A DNA stretch of 23,331 nucleotides, taken from the NCBI GenBank assembly GCA_007120055.1, contig SKOL01000472.1, positions 1 through 23,331 of the forward strand, read 5' to 3'. This document shows, one piece after another, positions 1 to 8,119 of the stretch. Every line of letters starts with the position of its first letter. The first letter of the stretch is position 1. Under the pieces are notes generated by a model. It did no database searches and was not told the origin of the DNA. It worked only from the letters and a program-made list of their open reading frames with translations. The stretch is from Anaerobacillus sp. Lineage in GTDB: Bacteria > Bacillota > Bacilli > Bacillales_H > Anaerobacillaceae. The position numbers were made by a program, and so were the translations under genes.

Positions 1-36
1 AAAAAAAAAAAAAAAAAAAACAGGCGCTTGGCCTGC
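1..36 (-). terminator. Intrinsic terminator of the DUF3055 gene
   Basis: Read on the minus strand, a 5-bp GC-rich stem (CAGGC / GCCTG, at 31-35 and 21-25, loop of 5) is followed by an unbroken run of 20 T (plus-strand positions 1-20). It lies about 17 nt past the stop codon of the gene at 53-349. The run touches the window edge, so its true length is unknown. Confidence 0.7.
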
Positions 37-52
37 TTCTTATTCTTTATAA

Positions 53-349
53 TTAATATTGAGTATCAAATGTCATTGTAGGGAGATTTTTAGTGAAAAA
101 TAGTGACAGACCTGCCGCTTCGTCATCACATTTTATTTGGAAAACTTTTTTTACATGGTCAACATTCTCTGCTTCCTCGGCACAAATTAATGTTGAACGC
201 CCAGTTTGCATGCAAATCACTAGAGGCTTTCCAAAGAACATATTCGTATAAACTATCCCAAAATCATAACGTGCACTCTCAGTTGTAAATCCAATAAACT
301 GTACTTTAACATTTTCTTGCTCATCATAAAGTCTTTCAAACAAGTTCAT
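53..349 (-). CDS. DUF3055 / SAV0927-family protein
   Basis: A small soluble protein of 98 aa, beginning MNLFERLYDE, with a central stretch around FDFGIVYTNMFFGK and PLVICMQTGRS. I recognise this pattern as the DUF3055/SAV0927 family of Firmicutes, whose function is unknown to me; the assignment is from memory of the family. A TTG codon two codons upstream (355) would also fit, but the ribosome binding site AAGGAGG ends 2 nt from that TTG and 8 nt from the ATG at 349, so the ATG is chosen. It is a single-gene unit with a near-ideal promoter at 383-411 and an intrinsic terminator at 1-36. Confidence 0.75.
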   Translation of the reverse strand: MNLFERLYDEQENVKVQFIGFTTESARYDFGIVYTNMFFGKPLVICMQTGRSTLICAEEAENVDHVKKVFQIKCDDEAAGLSLFFTKNLPTMTFDTQY

Positions 350-382
350 TTGCAACGCCTCCTTTTTAATATTCTGAATTTT

Positions 383-411
383 ATTATAACTAAAATTATT
401 ATAAATGTCAA
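383..411 (-). promoter_or_regulatory. Consensus sigma-A promoter of the DUF3055 gene
   Basis: On the minus strand TTGACA (406-411) and TATAAT (383-388) are separated by exactly 17 nt, a 12/12 match to the sigma-A consensus. The predicted transcription start lies about 27 nt upstream of the ATG at 349. Strong basal expression is inferred. Confidence 0.8.
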
Positions 412-527
412 ATAATTTTGCACTTTATTAACAAAACACTAAAACAACCTATTATATCAATCTTTATTGTCCAAAAAGATAAATAAAAAGTCTTTTCTTT
501 TATCTTTCCCCTTAAATATATTATCAA

Positions 528-992
528 TTAAACGTTGTTGTTATCAATTGTCCAATCGTTATATTGAACTCCTTTAATTTCAATATACCTTGCAATTTCC
601 TCAAGAAATATAAAGTCTTCTTCAGTAATTTTATAGTTTACAGTTTGAAATTCAATAAAAAGTATTCCAATTAAATGATGGCCATCATAAAACGGGGCAT
701 AAGCCTTTATTGAATTAGCTTCGGTTTGTATAGTTACTTTACCCCTAATACTACAAATACTAAACATACAATCTCCATATTTACTATATTTTTTTTCATT
801 CACTTCTCCATAACTAACAATATTCGAAAAGTAACCATTATTACATCCATATATCGCCACTCCACAACCTACAGGAAGGTGACTCCCGATAATATTAATG
901 ATTCCTGAATAAAAATCTTCTCTAGTATTCACCTTGTCCGCAACCATCCCTACTTCAAGCCTGAGTTCATCCAGTTTGTCTGACTTATTCAC
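528..992 (-). CDS. Small GAF-like domain protein
   Basis: A 154-aa protein with no signal peptide or membrane segment. The pattern looks like a single GAF fold filling most of the chain: an N-terminal helix (about 1-35), a central part with GCGVAIYG, then AYAPFYDGHHLIGILFIEF and the closing helix EEDFIFLEEIARYIE. GAF domains bind small ligands or haem in signalling proteins; no output domain is attached, so it may act as a stand-alone sensor or partner. The start is GTG at 992, preceded at 8 nt by AGGAGGGG. It is divergent from the CcoG-like gene at 1244. The fold call is by pattern only and no ligand can be predicted. Confidence 0.6.
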   Translation of the reverse strand: MNKSDKLDELRLEVGMVADKVNTREDFYSGIINIIGSHLPVGCGVAIYGCNNGYFSNIVSYGEVNEKKYSKYGDCMFSICSIRGKVTIQTEANSIKAYAPFYDGHHLIGILFIEFQTVNYKITEEDFIFLEEIARYIEIKGVQYNDWTIDNNNV

Positions 993-1243
993 TAAAAACC
1001 CCTCCTAAAAACTTAACTATTCTCCTTTAAGAAAAATAGAAATAATAAAGTTTTTTATCGGAAAACATAAACAGGTAGTGTATTTTTATGCTACGACTCA
1101 AAAAGCTAATAGCAACAATCTTTTAGAAAAGAGCCATTTGTTAAAAGTAACCTTTATAGATTATCATAACTAATTTGCAATTGCTGTCATGTTTTGTCTT
1201 TCACTTTGGAATTTTTATTTAAAAGACAGGAAGGAAGATATCG

Positions 1244-2200
1244 ATGAGGAAAATACGTTTCAAAGCTCAATGGATTTTTTTTATAAGTTTTTTTACCGTG
1301 CCCCTCTTAGATATCTTCCGCTTAGATTTAATTAATCAATCATTTTATCTTTTTAGAAGAGGCTTTTCGTTTCAAAAAGGATTTTTGTATTTAATCGCCC
1401 TTCTCTTTTTAGTTTTAAGTTTTTTAGCTATTTCAAAGTGGAGCGAACGACGTTTTTGCAGTTTCATCTGTCCTCATAACACATTGATTCGTCTTTTATT
1501 TAAACTTGAACGTAGTCAGTTACTAATAAACTTACCTTCTGCGATTAAAACTTTCATGTTCCTTACTATTTCTTCATTTTTAGCTATGATAGCTTCTTTT
1601 GGAATTTTAGCTTACTTTATCAACCCTACTTACTTAGCAATTACGATCATTCAGCTTCAATTTTCAACTGTAAGTGGCACTTTTTTTATTTTTCTAAGCA
1701 CAATTCTTTTTTCACTAATCTTTTTTCTAAGGCAACGCTTTTGTAAGTTCGCATGTCCGTATGGGCACTTCCAAAAGATTTTTTCAGACCATAAAAGTAA
1801 AAATTACTTTAAAGGCGTAAATAAACTTCTCTTTACATTGCTTTTTATACTTCTTTTTTCAATGGTTACATTCACTTTTATAAGCACGCAATTCGAAGCA
1901 ACAATTCACGAAAATGTAACAGGCATCAAAGTAGAGTCCAGTAAAGTTTTTTCTTACGAGCTTGAGATTCGTAATTATGATAATAAGCCTCATCACTATA
2001 TAATCAATGTTGATGTTCCTGATCATTGGGAGTTGGCTTTCGAGGATCGTTTATACATCAATAAAAAAGCTAGCGGAAAAACTCCACTTATATTTTTTGT
2101 ACCAAAGGAGGATTTTAACGAGTACTTCCTTCTTCACATCGAAATAGTAGAGAGTGACTCAAATAAAAGCGAGAAAAGAACAATAGCAATTAATACGTAA
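1244..2200 (+). CDS. CcoG/FixG-like membrane protein lacking the ferredoxin domain
   Basis: A 318-aa integral membrane protein with about five hydrophobic segments (near 8-24, 46-64, 103-125, 146-163, 193-214) and a C-terminal beta-rich domain (about 218-318) like the Ig-like tail of FixG/CcoG. Two CXXXCP motifs follow helices 2 and 4: C72-C76-P77 (RRFCSFICPH) and C167-C171-P172 (QRFCKFACPY), as in CcoG/RdxA. In CcoG the second motif is followed by a ferredoxin domain with several CXXCXXC clusters; here the chain goes directly to helix 5 and no further cysteines occur. CcoG is known as a cupric reductase for cbb3 oxidase assembly. A role in membrane redox or copper handling is inferred. The ATG has an AGGAAGGAAG binding site. 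The frame is intact. Confidence 0.7.
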   Translation: MRKIRFKAQWIFFISFFTVPLLDIFRLDLINQSFYLFRRGFSFQKGFLYLIALLFLVLSFLAISKWSERRFCSFICPHNTLIRLLFKLERSQLLINLPSAIKTFMFLTISSFLAMIASFGILAYFINPTYLAITIIQLQFSTVSGTFFIFLSTILFSLIFFLRQRFCKFACPYGHFQKIFSDHKSKNYFKGVNKLLFTLLFILLFSMVTFTFISTQFEATIHENVTGIKVESSKVFSYELEIRNYDNKPHHYIINVDVPDHWELAFEDRLYINKKASGKTPLIFFVPKEDFNEYFLLHIEIVESDSNKSEKRTIAINT

Positions 2201-2201
2201 T

Positions 2202-2269
2202 AGGGTGTCCTATAAGAAATTCAGCATTGAGAAATACTCTCTTCTGAACTAACACTTATAGGACACCCT
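2202..2269. repeat. R1 palindrome, short form; bidirectional terminator
   Basis: Perfect 15-nt inverted arms (AGGGTGTCCTATAAG at 2202-2216 and its complement at 2255-2269), with an inner TTCAG/CTGAA pair. It fills the 73-bp gap between the converging CcoG-like and M23 peptidase genes and probably terminates both. It shares its outer arms with the elements at 12145, 18165 and 19934 but lacks their inner hairpin. Confidence 0.75.
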
Positions 2270-2273
2270 CATC

Positions 2274-3389
2274 TTATTCTTCAAATATCCGAACGATAAT
2301 TTCCTTTACTTCATCTAAAGAAAATGGTTTCCAAAATAACTCACCATAAATAAGCAAATCTTGATGCAAATGTAACTGTGTACCATCTTGGTTGACAGCA
2401 CCACTCGTTCCTGAATTACCGACGTACCCAATAATTGTTTCACTCGTAACCTTATCTCCTACTTTAAGATCCTCAGGAATCGTATCAAGATGAGCAAAGC
2501 GGTTCATTACCCCTTTTTCATACTGAACCCAAACTTGCTTTCCACGTAAACGGTCAAAAATGTACTCCGGAGTCTCACCTAATTGCGCAGTGAGCGATAA
2601 ATCTTTATTGCGAATTAAAGGAGATGGATATTCCTCGTAATCGTGATCCGCTCGAACAACAACCCCTTCAGCCATCGCATATATCGGCGTATCGGTCGAA
2701 ATTTGTTTCCCGGTTGCATAACCGTACCAATCAATACCTTCATGATAACCATTTCGATACGCTCTCTTTGCTCCTGGAAGATGGTTAGGGATTGTACTCA
2801 CTTCAGCGTCTTCTATCGGTTTTTGTAAAAAAGATAAATAATCAACCATTTCATCTATTGTCCACGTTCGATCAAGTAAACTTTCTTCACGTACCGAACC
2901 TACCGGCAAGGCTTCTTCCATCCATTGAAACGATACTAAGCGCTCGTTTACTTCGACATCTAAACCTAAGGCAACATCTAAAAAGGATACCGGCAAATAC
3001 AGTTTCTCTTCTTCAAGAACCATCGAAATCTCATTGGTAGGTAAATACAACCCATTATGCTCTACTACCGCAATATTATACACTAACTTAAAGATATGAT
3101 TATCAATCTCCATTTCGACAGAACGATGCAAATCGTCGTATTGATAAGTGCCATCAATAAGTTCAAAAAGATCATCAACTAAAAATACTTGTTGTCCATC
3201 TATAGATTTCAGTTTTAATTCTTTTAAATAAATACTTTCTTCGTCCTCTTTTTCTTTCACAATCTCTTCGACTTGTTTTTGATTTTCATCTTTTACAGAC
3301 TCTTTAGGATCTCGTTCTTCCTCAACTTTAGTTCCACATGCAGCTAGTAAAATCATCAAAGTACACGTCAAGAAAATTAAACGCTTCAT
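2274..3389 (-). CDS. M23 (LytM-like) peptidase lipoprotein
   Basis: A wall-associated lipoprotein of 371 aa from the ATG at 3389. A lipoprotein signal peptide ends in the lipobox LLAAC (Cys 18). A Glu/Lys-rich linker (about 24-52) follows, then a domain of beta-strand repeats resembling a copper-amine-oxidase N-terminal-like stalk (about 55-155), then the M23 catalytic domain (about 200-358). Probable zinc ligands are His216 and Asp220 (GYHEGIDWY) and the HLH motif (342), with His300 in RFAHLD. M23 enzymes cut peptidoglycan cross-bridges; the exact bond is unknown. A GTG at 3401 is an alternative start, but AAGGGTG overlapping it is well spaced for the ATG. It shares lipoprotein layout with the neighbouring deacetylase. 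Confidence 0.85.
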   Translation of the reverse strand: MKRLIFLTCTLMILLAACGTKVEEERDPKESVKDENQKQVEEIVKEKEDEESIYLKELKLKSIDGQQVFLVDDLFELIDGTYQYDDLHRSVEMEIDNHIFKLVYNIAVVEHNGLYLPTNEISMVLEEEKLYLPVSFLDVALGLDVEVNERLVSFQWMEEALPVGSVREESLLDRTWTIDEMVDYLSFLQKPIEDAEVSTIPNHLPGAKRAYRNGYHEGIDWYGYATGKQISTDTPIYAMAEGVVVRADHDYEEYPSPLIRNKDLSLTAQLGETPEYIFDRLRGKQVWVQYEKGVMNRFAHLDTIPEDLKVGDKVTSETIIGYVGNSGTSGAVNQDGTQLHLHQDLLIYGELFWKPFSLDEVKEIIVRIFEE

Positions 3390-3460
3390 CCTTTTATTCA
3401 CCCTTACATCTTAATATTTTATAGCTTGTCTTCATTTTCACCATATATTTTTACAAATAA

Positions 3461-3565
3461 ACAAATCCATCATGAAGATTAACTGTCACCACCTAGAATG
3501 TAAATTCCGGTGTTTTTCCAGCTTTCCAACTAACCAACTTTCAACTTTCCAACTAACCACTAACC
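3461..3565. repeat. Degenerate R3 flank repeat with TTTCCAACTAACC tail
   Basis: The stretch CATGAAG...CTGTCACCACCTA...GTAAATTCCGG, followed by repeated TTTCCAACTAACC words, parallels the flanks at 17031-17150 and 22858-22945. It lies in the 185-bp gap between the M23 peptidase and deacetylase genes. The central hairpin of the full R3 element is absent, so it looks like a solo, decayed flank. Confidence 0.55.
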
Positions 3566-3574
3566 CTCAAACAA

Positions 3575-4471
3575 CTATTCAATCAATTTAGGGTCAACAA
3601 ATTCGTAACCTTTTTCTCTTAATCCGGTAATAATATCCGGCAAGGCTTCCAAGGTCCATTTTCGATCATGCATTAGTAAATTTGCACCAGGCTTTAATAA
3701 AGAATAAGGTACATCCACTTCTGGCCCTTTGCCTGTGACCATCGCTTCGGTAAGAGCCTCAGCATTCATATATGGTTGGAAATAGTCATACCCATATGTC
3801 CAATTCATCCATTGCATATTTTCTTCTAACACCACTTGACGGGACACTTCTGTGTTTACCCCAAACGGCGCTCTAAAAAACCTTGGTCTTTCTCCTATAA
3901 TATCTTCAATGAGATCATTAAGCTCAACGATTTCTTTCCGTTGCTCTTCTTCCGATAAGTCTCTTAAGTTTGGATGAGTCATCGTATGGTTACCAATTTC
4001 AAACCCTAGGTCATAAATCACTTGTAGTTTCTCTCTACCTGTCTCATCCATAATAAAATGACCGTTCACAAAGAAAATTGCATTTACTTCTTTTTCTTTT
4101 AATAGTTTTGCCATATCAACAGAGTAATGTTCCGGTGCATCATCTATCGTTAATAGAACGACGTTTTCATTCCCCTTTTCATCAATTGGTTTTACCATTT
4201 CATTAGTTTGTAAAGCATATCTCGGAGAAACCACCACTTCCTCCTCCTGCTTATCCTCTTCTTGTTGTTCATTTTCATCTTCAACTAACTCGGCTTGTTT
4301 TTCTTCTCGAGAAGATTCTTCATCTACACTAATACCTTCTTCAACCTCATCAACCACCGCGTCTTTTGGATCGTACTCATTTTCTCCATTTACATTTTTA
4401 TCACCTTCTGCACAAGCTGTACTTAGCAAAAAGAAGATAGCTACGAAATACAAAATCACACTTTTTTTCAA
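3575..4471 (-). CDS. Polysaccharide deacetylase (CE4) lipoprotein
   Basis: A NodB-type deacetylase anchored by a lipobox (LSTAC). After a strongly acidic linker rich in Glu the CE4 domain shows the five motifs in order: TIDDAP (Asp-Asp pair), NHTMTHP (two metal His), RAPFG, a Trp-rich segment (MQWMNWTYGYDYF), and LLMHD (catalytic His). The family removes N- or O-acetyl groups from cell-wall or exported polysaccharides; substrate unknown. The upstream starts GTG 4480 and ATG 4477 overlap the ribosome binding site AGGTGAT, whereas TTG 4471 is spaced about 8 nt from AGG, so TTG is preferred, giving 298 aa. The second motif 1 residue is Ile rather than the more usual Phe (TFDDGP), which is tolerated in the family. 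Confidence 0.85.
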   Translation of the reverse strand: MKKSVILYFVAIFFLLSTACAEGDKNVNGENEYDPKDAVVDEVEEGISVDEESSREEKQAELVEDENEQQEEDKQEEEVVVSPRYALQTNEMVKPIDEKGNENVVLLTIDDAPEHYSVDMAKLLKEKEVNAIFFVNGHFIMDETGREKLQVIYDLGFEIGNHTMTHPNLRDLSEEEQRKEIVELNDLIEDIIGERPRFFRAPFGVNTEVSRQVVLEENMQWMNWTYGYDYFQPYMNAEALTEAMVTGKGPEVDVPYSLLKPGANLLMHDRKWTLEALPDIITGLREKGYEFVDPKLIE

Positions 4472-4709
4472 AATCATCACCTAACTAAATTTTTTTAATA
4501 ACCATTAAATAATATATTAACATACGATGTCCATCGATAGCTAAAATTGTCTCAACTTGTCAACACTTCATAAAAAGTCATTCAAATCGGAGTTATTTTT
4601 CATTTTGGTAACAGTTTCATTACGAACAGTAAAAAGAAGCGTTTTCATGATAAAATTATTAAGAATATCTAATCTAAGGTTATAATCACATCAAAGGAAG
4701 TGAATAGTA

Positions 4710-5099
4710 TTGTTATGCCAAAAAACTATAACAACTTCTTTCAGTTATATTTTTCTCTTAATGTTCTTATCTAGTTGCAACAATAATGAAGTACTTTCTA
4801 ATTATCCTTTTTTACAAAAAGAAGACGAGCATATTACTATTCTCTTTTCAGACGATCATTATATACACGAGGAAGGAAACTACTATGACGCACTGTTAGA
4901 TGTTAAAAGAAGATACCCTGAACTAATTCGATCTTTTAACATTATCCATTCTTCAGACAGAGATTTAATTCGTTATTTCGAAATTAGTGAATTTCCTACT
5001 TTACTCGTTATACATAACGAAAAAATCACAATCCGCGTCGAAGGTTCACTTCAAAAAAATGATATATTACAAACACTAGAACAATCATTAATAAAATAA
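4710..5099 (+). CDS. Thioredoxin-fold lipoprotein without CXXC
   Basis: A 129-aa lipoprotein: hydrophobic signal segment (about 8-22) ending in LSSC, then a domain ending in a pattern typical of the second half of thioredoxin, FEISEFPTLLVI, with the cis-Pro-like EFPT, then VEGSLQKNDILQTLE. The place where CXXC would sit (after ITILFSDD) has no cysteine, so classic oxidoreductase chemistry is unlikely; a binding or scaffold role is inferred. It starts with TTG at 4710, 7 nt after AAAGGAAGTG; no in-frame ATG fits. A TATAAT box at 4681-4686 is a plausible -10. It converges on pdhD and shares the terminator at 5099-5181. Confidence 0.65.
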   Translation: MLCQKTITTSFSYIFLLMFLSSCNNNEVLSNYPFLQKEDEHITILFSDDHYIHEEGNYYDALLDVKRRYPELIRSFNIIHSSDRDLIRYFEISEFPTLLVIHNEKITIRVEGSLQKNDILQTLEQSLIK

Positions 5100-5181
5100 A
5101 AAAAGGTGACTCAAAAGTTCTTTTAGCCAACATGTATTACATAATGTAACAGCTAAAGCACTTTAAAAGTCACCCTTTTTA
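5099..5181. terminator. Bidirectional terminator, lipoprotein gene / pdhD
   Basis: GGTGACT (5105-5111) pairs with AGTCACC (5168-5174), extended inward by AAAGT/ACTTT and TTTAGC/GCTAAA, with A-runs on the left and T-runs on the right. It closes transcription from both converging genes. Confidence 0.85.
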
Positions 5182-6591
5182 TTATTTCACTATATGGATC
5201 GGCATGTCAATCGCTACTTCTGCCACTTCCATTGTAATTTCACCTAAAGATGGATGTGCATGTATCGTCATTGCAATATCTTCCGCAGTCATACCTGCTT
5301 CGATAGCTACACAAGCTTCAGAGATCATATCAGAGGCATTTGTACCAGCAATTTGTACTCCTAGCACTAAACCATCTTCTTTTCTCGTTACCATCTTCAT
5401 AAAACCATCTGTTTCATTCAGCGATAAAGCACGGCCGTTAGCTGCAAATGGGAATTTTGAAACTTTCACATCATAACCCACTTCTTTTGCTTCCGCTTCA
5501 GTTAAACCTACAGATGCAAGTTCAGGTCCTGAGAAGACAACGGCCGGTATAGCTAAATAATCAACTTCGGCAGAGTGTCCTGAAATAACTTCAGCAGCCA
5601 CTTTCCCTTCGTACGAAGCTTTATGAGCAAGAGCCGGACCGTCAACAATATCTCCAATTGCATATATACCGCTCACACTTGTTTTACATTGCTTATCAAC
5701 TTTCACTAGCCCTCGATCAGTCATTTCAATTCCAACTTGCTCAAGACCAAGGTCTTCAGTATTTGGACGACGACCAACCGTTACTAAGCAATAGTCCGCT
5801 TCAAACGTCTCGGTTTCACCTTTAATTTCAGCAGTAACTTTCACACCATCTGCTGTTTCTTCTACTCCTTGAGCAAGAGCATTTGTATGAATGGTCGCTC
5901 CGTTTTTCTTCAAGTTTTTAGCAACTAACTGGCTCATTTGCTTTTCAAAACCAGGTAAAATTTGTTTACTTCCTTCTAAAATGATAATTTCAGCACCTAA
6001 ATTAGCATACGCTGCACCCAGCTCTACACCAATATAACCACCGCCGATAACAACCATTTTTTTAGGTACTTCTTCTAAGGCTAACGCTCCTGTTGAAGAA
6101 ATAACTCGCTTACTCCATTTGAAAGACGGAATTTCAATCGGAGAAGAACCCGTCGCAATAATACAATTGTTAAATTTATACGTTTGCGATGACTTATCAT
6201 CCATAATTCGAACCGTATTTTCATCAACAAAGTACGCTTCACCCTTAACAATGTCGACTTTATTACCTTTTAAAAGCCCTTCAACACCACTTGTTAGTTT
6301 ATTGACAACTGACGCTTTCCATTTTTGCACTTTCGAGAAATCTAAATTCACATTTTCTACAGTAATACCAATATCTTCTGAATGCTTTGCATCATGGTAT
6401 TTATGCCCTGCGGCAATTAGCGCCTTTGAAGGAATACAACCAACATTTAAACAAACTCCACCTAAATTCCCTTTTTCAACAACCGTTACTTTTTGCCCTA
6501 GTTGCGCCGCTCGAATTGCAGCTACATAACCACCAGGACCTGAGCCGATGACAAGTGTATCAACTTCTACTGCAAAATCTCCTACTACCAT
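5182..6591 (-). CDS. pdhD: Dihydrolipoamide dehydrogenase (E3)
   Basis: The E3 flavoprotein reoxidises dihydrolipoamide on E2 and passes electrons to NAD+. At 469 aa it matches the family. Visible parts are the FAD-binding GSGPGG (about 16-21), the redox disulfide GGVCLNVGC (Cys47, Cys52), the NAD-binding GGGYIG, the second FAD motif YAIGDI, and the C-terminal catalytic pair in HAHPSLGE (His446, Glu451). The N-terminus MVVGDF agrees with B. subtilis PdhD. GGAGG lies about 8 nt before the ATG and overlaps the end of pdhC, whose stop is only 3 nt upstream, so the two are translationally close. It is the last gene of pdhABCD. Confidence 0.97.
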   Translation of the reverse strand: MVVGDFAVEVDTLVIGSGPGGYVAAIRAAQLGQKVTVVEKGNLGGVCLNVGCIPSKALIAAGHKYHDAKHSEDIGITVENVNLDFSKVQKWKASVVNKLTSGVEGLLKGNKVDIVKGEAYFVDENTVRIMDDKSSQTYKFNNCIIATGSSPIEIPSFKWSKRVISSTGALALEEVPKKMVVIGGGYIGVELGAAYANLGAEIIILEGSKQILPGFEKQMSQLVAKNLKKNGATIHTNALAQGVEETADGVKVTAEIKGETETFEADYCLVTVGRRPNTEDLGLEQVGIEMTDRGLVKVDKQCKTSVSGIYAIGDIVDGPALAHKASYEGKVAAEVISGHSAEVDYLAIPAVVFSGPELASVGLTEAEAKEVGYDVKVSKFPFAANGRALSLNETDGFMKMVTRKEDGLVLGVQIAGTNASDMISEACVAIEAGMTAEDIAMTIHAHPSLGEITMEVAEVAIDMPIHIVK

Positions 6592-6594
6592 ACT

Positions 6595-7884
6595 TTACGC
6601 CTCCATAACTAATAATTGCGGATCGTTCAATAAACGTTTGATGTGATTTAACGCATTTTGCGCTGTCGCTCCGTCAATTAAACGGTGATCGAAACTTAAC
6701 GATAAGGCTAACACTGGTGCAACTACAATTTCCCCGTCTTTTACAACCGGTTTTTCAGCAATACGACCAATTCCCAAAATTGCCACTTCTGGGTGGTTAA
6801 TAACCGGCGTGAACCACTGACCACCAGCAGACCCGATATTCGTAATCGTACAAGAGCCACCTTTCATTTCATCCGTAGCTAATTTACCTTCACGAGCTTT
6901 TGTGGCTAACTCATTAATTTCACCAGAAATTTTAAAGATTGACTTTCGATCTGCTTCTTTTACCACCGGTACTAACAAACCTTTGTCTGTATCTGCTGCA
7001 ATTCCGATATTATAGTAATGTTTATATACAACTTCGTCACTCGCATCATCAATCGATGCATTTAACGTCGGGTATTCTCTTAACGCAGAAGTTAACGCTT
7101 TTACTACATAAGGTAAGTACGTTAATTTAATCCCTTTATCTTGAGCAACCGATTTGAACTTTTTACGGTGTGCAACTAAATCTGTAACATCAACTTCATC
7201 CATTAATGTTACGTGAGGTGCGGTATGCTTGGAATTAACCATCGCACTCGAGATCGCTTTGCGAATTCCGCTCATTTTTTCACGAGTTTCCATTTCACCA
7301 AATACAGGTTCATAAGACTTAACTTCTTTCTTCGTAGTTGGACCCTCTTCTTTAGAAACCGGTTGTTCCGTTTCTCCTACTGCCTCTTGTTTTGGCGCTT
7401 CAGTACCAAAGTTATCAATATCCGACTTTAAAATACGGCCATTATCACCTGTGCCATTCACTTGACGAATATCAATTCCTTTTTCACGAGCATATTTACG
7501 AACAGACGGCATCGCAATAATTCTTCTGGATTCATCAACTTCAACCTCTGTCACTTCTTGAGTAGGTTCTTGTTTCGCTTCTTCCTTCTCAGGCGCTGCC
7601 GTTTCTTCTTCATCATCATGACCATGTGCTGAGCCCGGAATTTCACCGTCATAATCAATAGTTAAAAGAACATCTCCAACAACTGCCACAGTCCCTTCAG
7701 ACACTTTCAATTCTAAAACTTTCCCTTCAACAGGTGAAGGAATTTCCACTACAGCTTTATCGTTTTGTACTTCAAGTAATACATCATCTTCTTTTACTTC
7801 GTCGCCAGGTTTTACAAACCATTTGACGATCTCACCTTCATGAATACCTTCACCGATATCAGGAAGTTTAAATTCAAACGCCAC
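6595..7884 (-). CDS. pdhC: Pyruvate dehydrogenase E2, dihydrolipoyl acetyltransferase
   Basis: The core of the pyruvate dehydrogenase complex; it transfers acetyl from lipoamide to CoA. Of 429 aa, residues 1-78 form one lipoyl domain (lipoylated Lys43 in NDKAVVE), followed by an acidic Glu/Ala/Pro-type linker, a peripheral-subunit-binding domain (about 120-158, [12 protein letters not shown]), a second linker, and the catalytic acyltransferase domain (about 200-429) with SFDHRLIDG (His400, Asp404). The start is GTG at 7884 with AAGGGAGG 8 nt upstream. It is separated from pdhB by 235 bp holding a hairpin and an R4 repeat, which is wide for an operon. Confidence 0.97.
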   Translation of the reverse strand: MAFEFKLPDIGEGIHEGEIVKWFVKPGDEVKEDDVLLEVQNDKAVVEIPSPVEGKVLELKVSEGTVAVVGDVLLTIDYDGEIPGSAHGHDDEEETAAPEKEEAKQEPTQEVTEVEVDESRRIIAMPSVRKYAREKGIDIRQVNGTGDNGRILKSDIDNFGTEAPKQEAVGETEQPVSKEEGPTTKKEVKSYEPVFGEMETREKMSGIRKAISSAMVNSKHTAPHVTLMDEVDVTDLVAHRKKFKSVAQDKGIKLTYLPYVVKALTSALREYPTLNASIDDASDEVVYKHYYNIGIAADTDKGLLVPVVKEADRKSIFKISGEINELATKAREGKLATDEMKGGSCTITNIGSAGGQWFTPVINHPEVAILGIGRIAEKPVVKDGEIVVAPVLALSLSFDHRLIDGATAQNALNHIKRLLNDPQLLVMEA

Positions 7885-7928
7885 AAAAAACGCCTCCCTT
7901 TAATTACGTGTCAATTTTATAAGATTTG

Positions 7929-7972
7929 TTAAAAACAAGAAGCTCTTTAAAAATTAATTCACGAGCCTCTTG
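7929..7972 (-). terminator. Terminator-like hairpin between pdhB and pdhC
   Basis: On the minus strand CAAGAGGCTC (7963-7972) pairs with GAGCTTCTTG (7936-7945) over 10 bp with one G-U, loop 17 nt, followed by TTTTT and a further TT. The G-U exists only in minus-strand RNA; the plus-strand reading would give a mismatch, so the hairpin is oriented with the operon. It may trim or attenuate transcription into pdhCD. Confidence 0.55.
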
Positions 7973-8008
7973 CTTAAAAAAGTTCAAGTGTTTGATTAAA
8001 TAATTTAA

Positions 8009-8114
8009 TGAATTTCATAATTTAACCCTACTAGGATGCTGCATCTAGTTGAGTTAAATCATCCTCAACTAGATGTAGCTGTAAGTGGCTAGTTTATGGT
8101 TATTATGAAAATCA
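8009..8114. repeat. R4 palindromic element, copy 1
   Basis: Ends TGAATTTCATAA (8009-8020) and TTATGAAAATCA (8103-8114) are inverted with one mismatch. The centre is a perfect 12-bp arm pair, CATCTAGTTGAG (8042-8053) and its complement (8064-8075), loop 10. A related element lies at 18611-18719. It sits in the pdhB-pdhC gap. Confidence 0.7.
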
Positions 8115-8119
8115 CTCAA

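Noticed and set aside
460..515. AAAGATAAA...TTTATCTTT inverted repeat after the GAF-like gene.
   Set aside because: Composed of A and T with almost no GC in the stem; too weak to call as a terminator.
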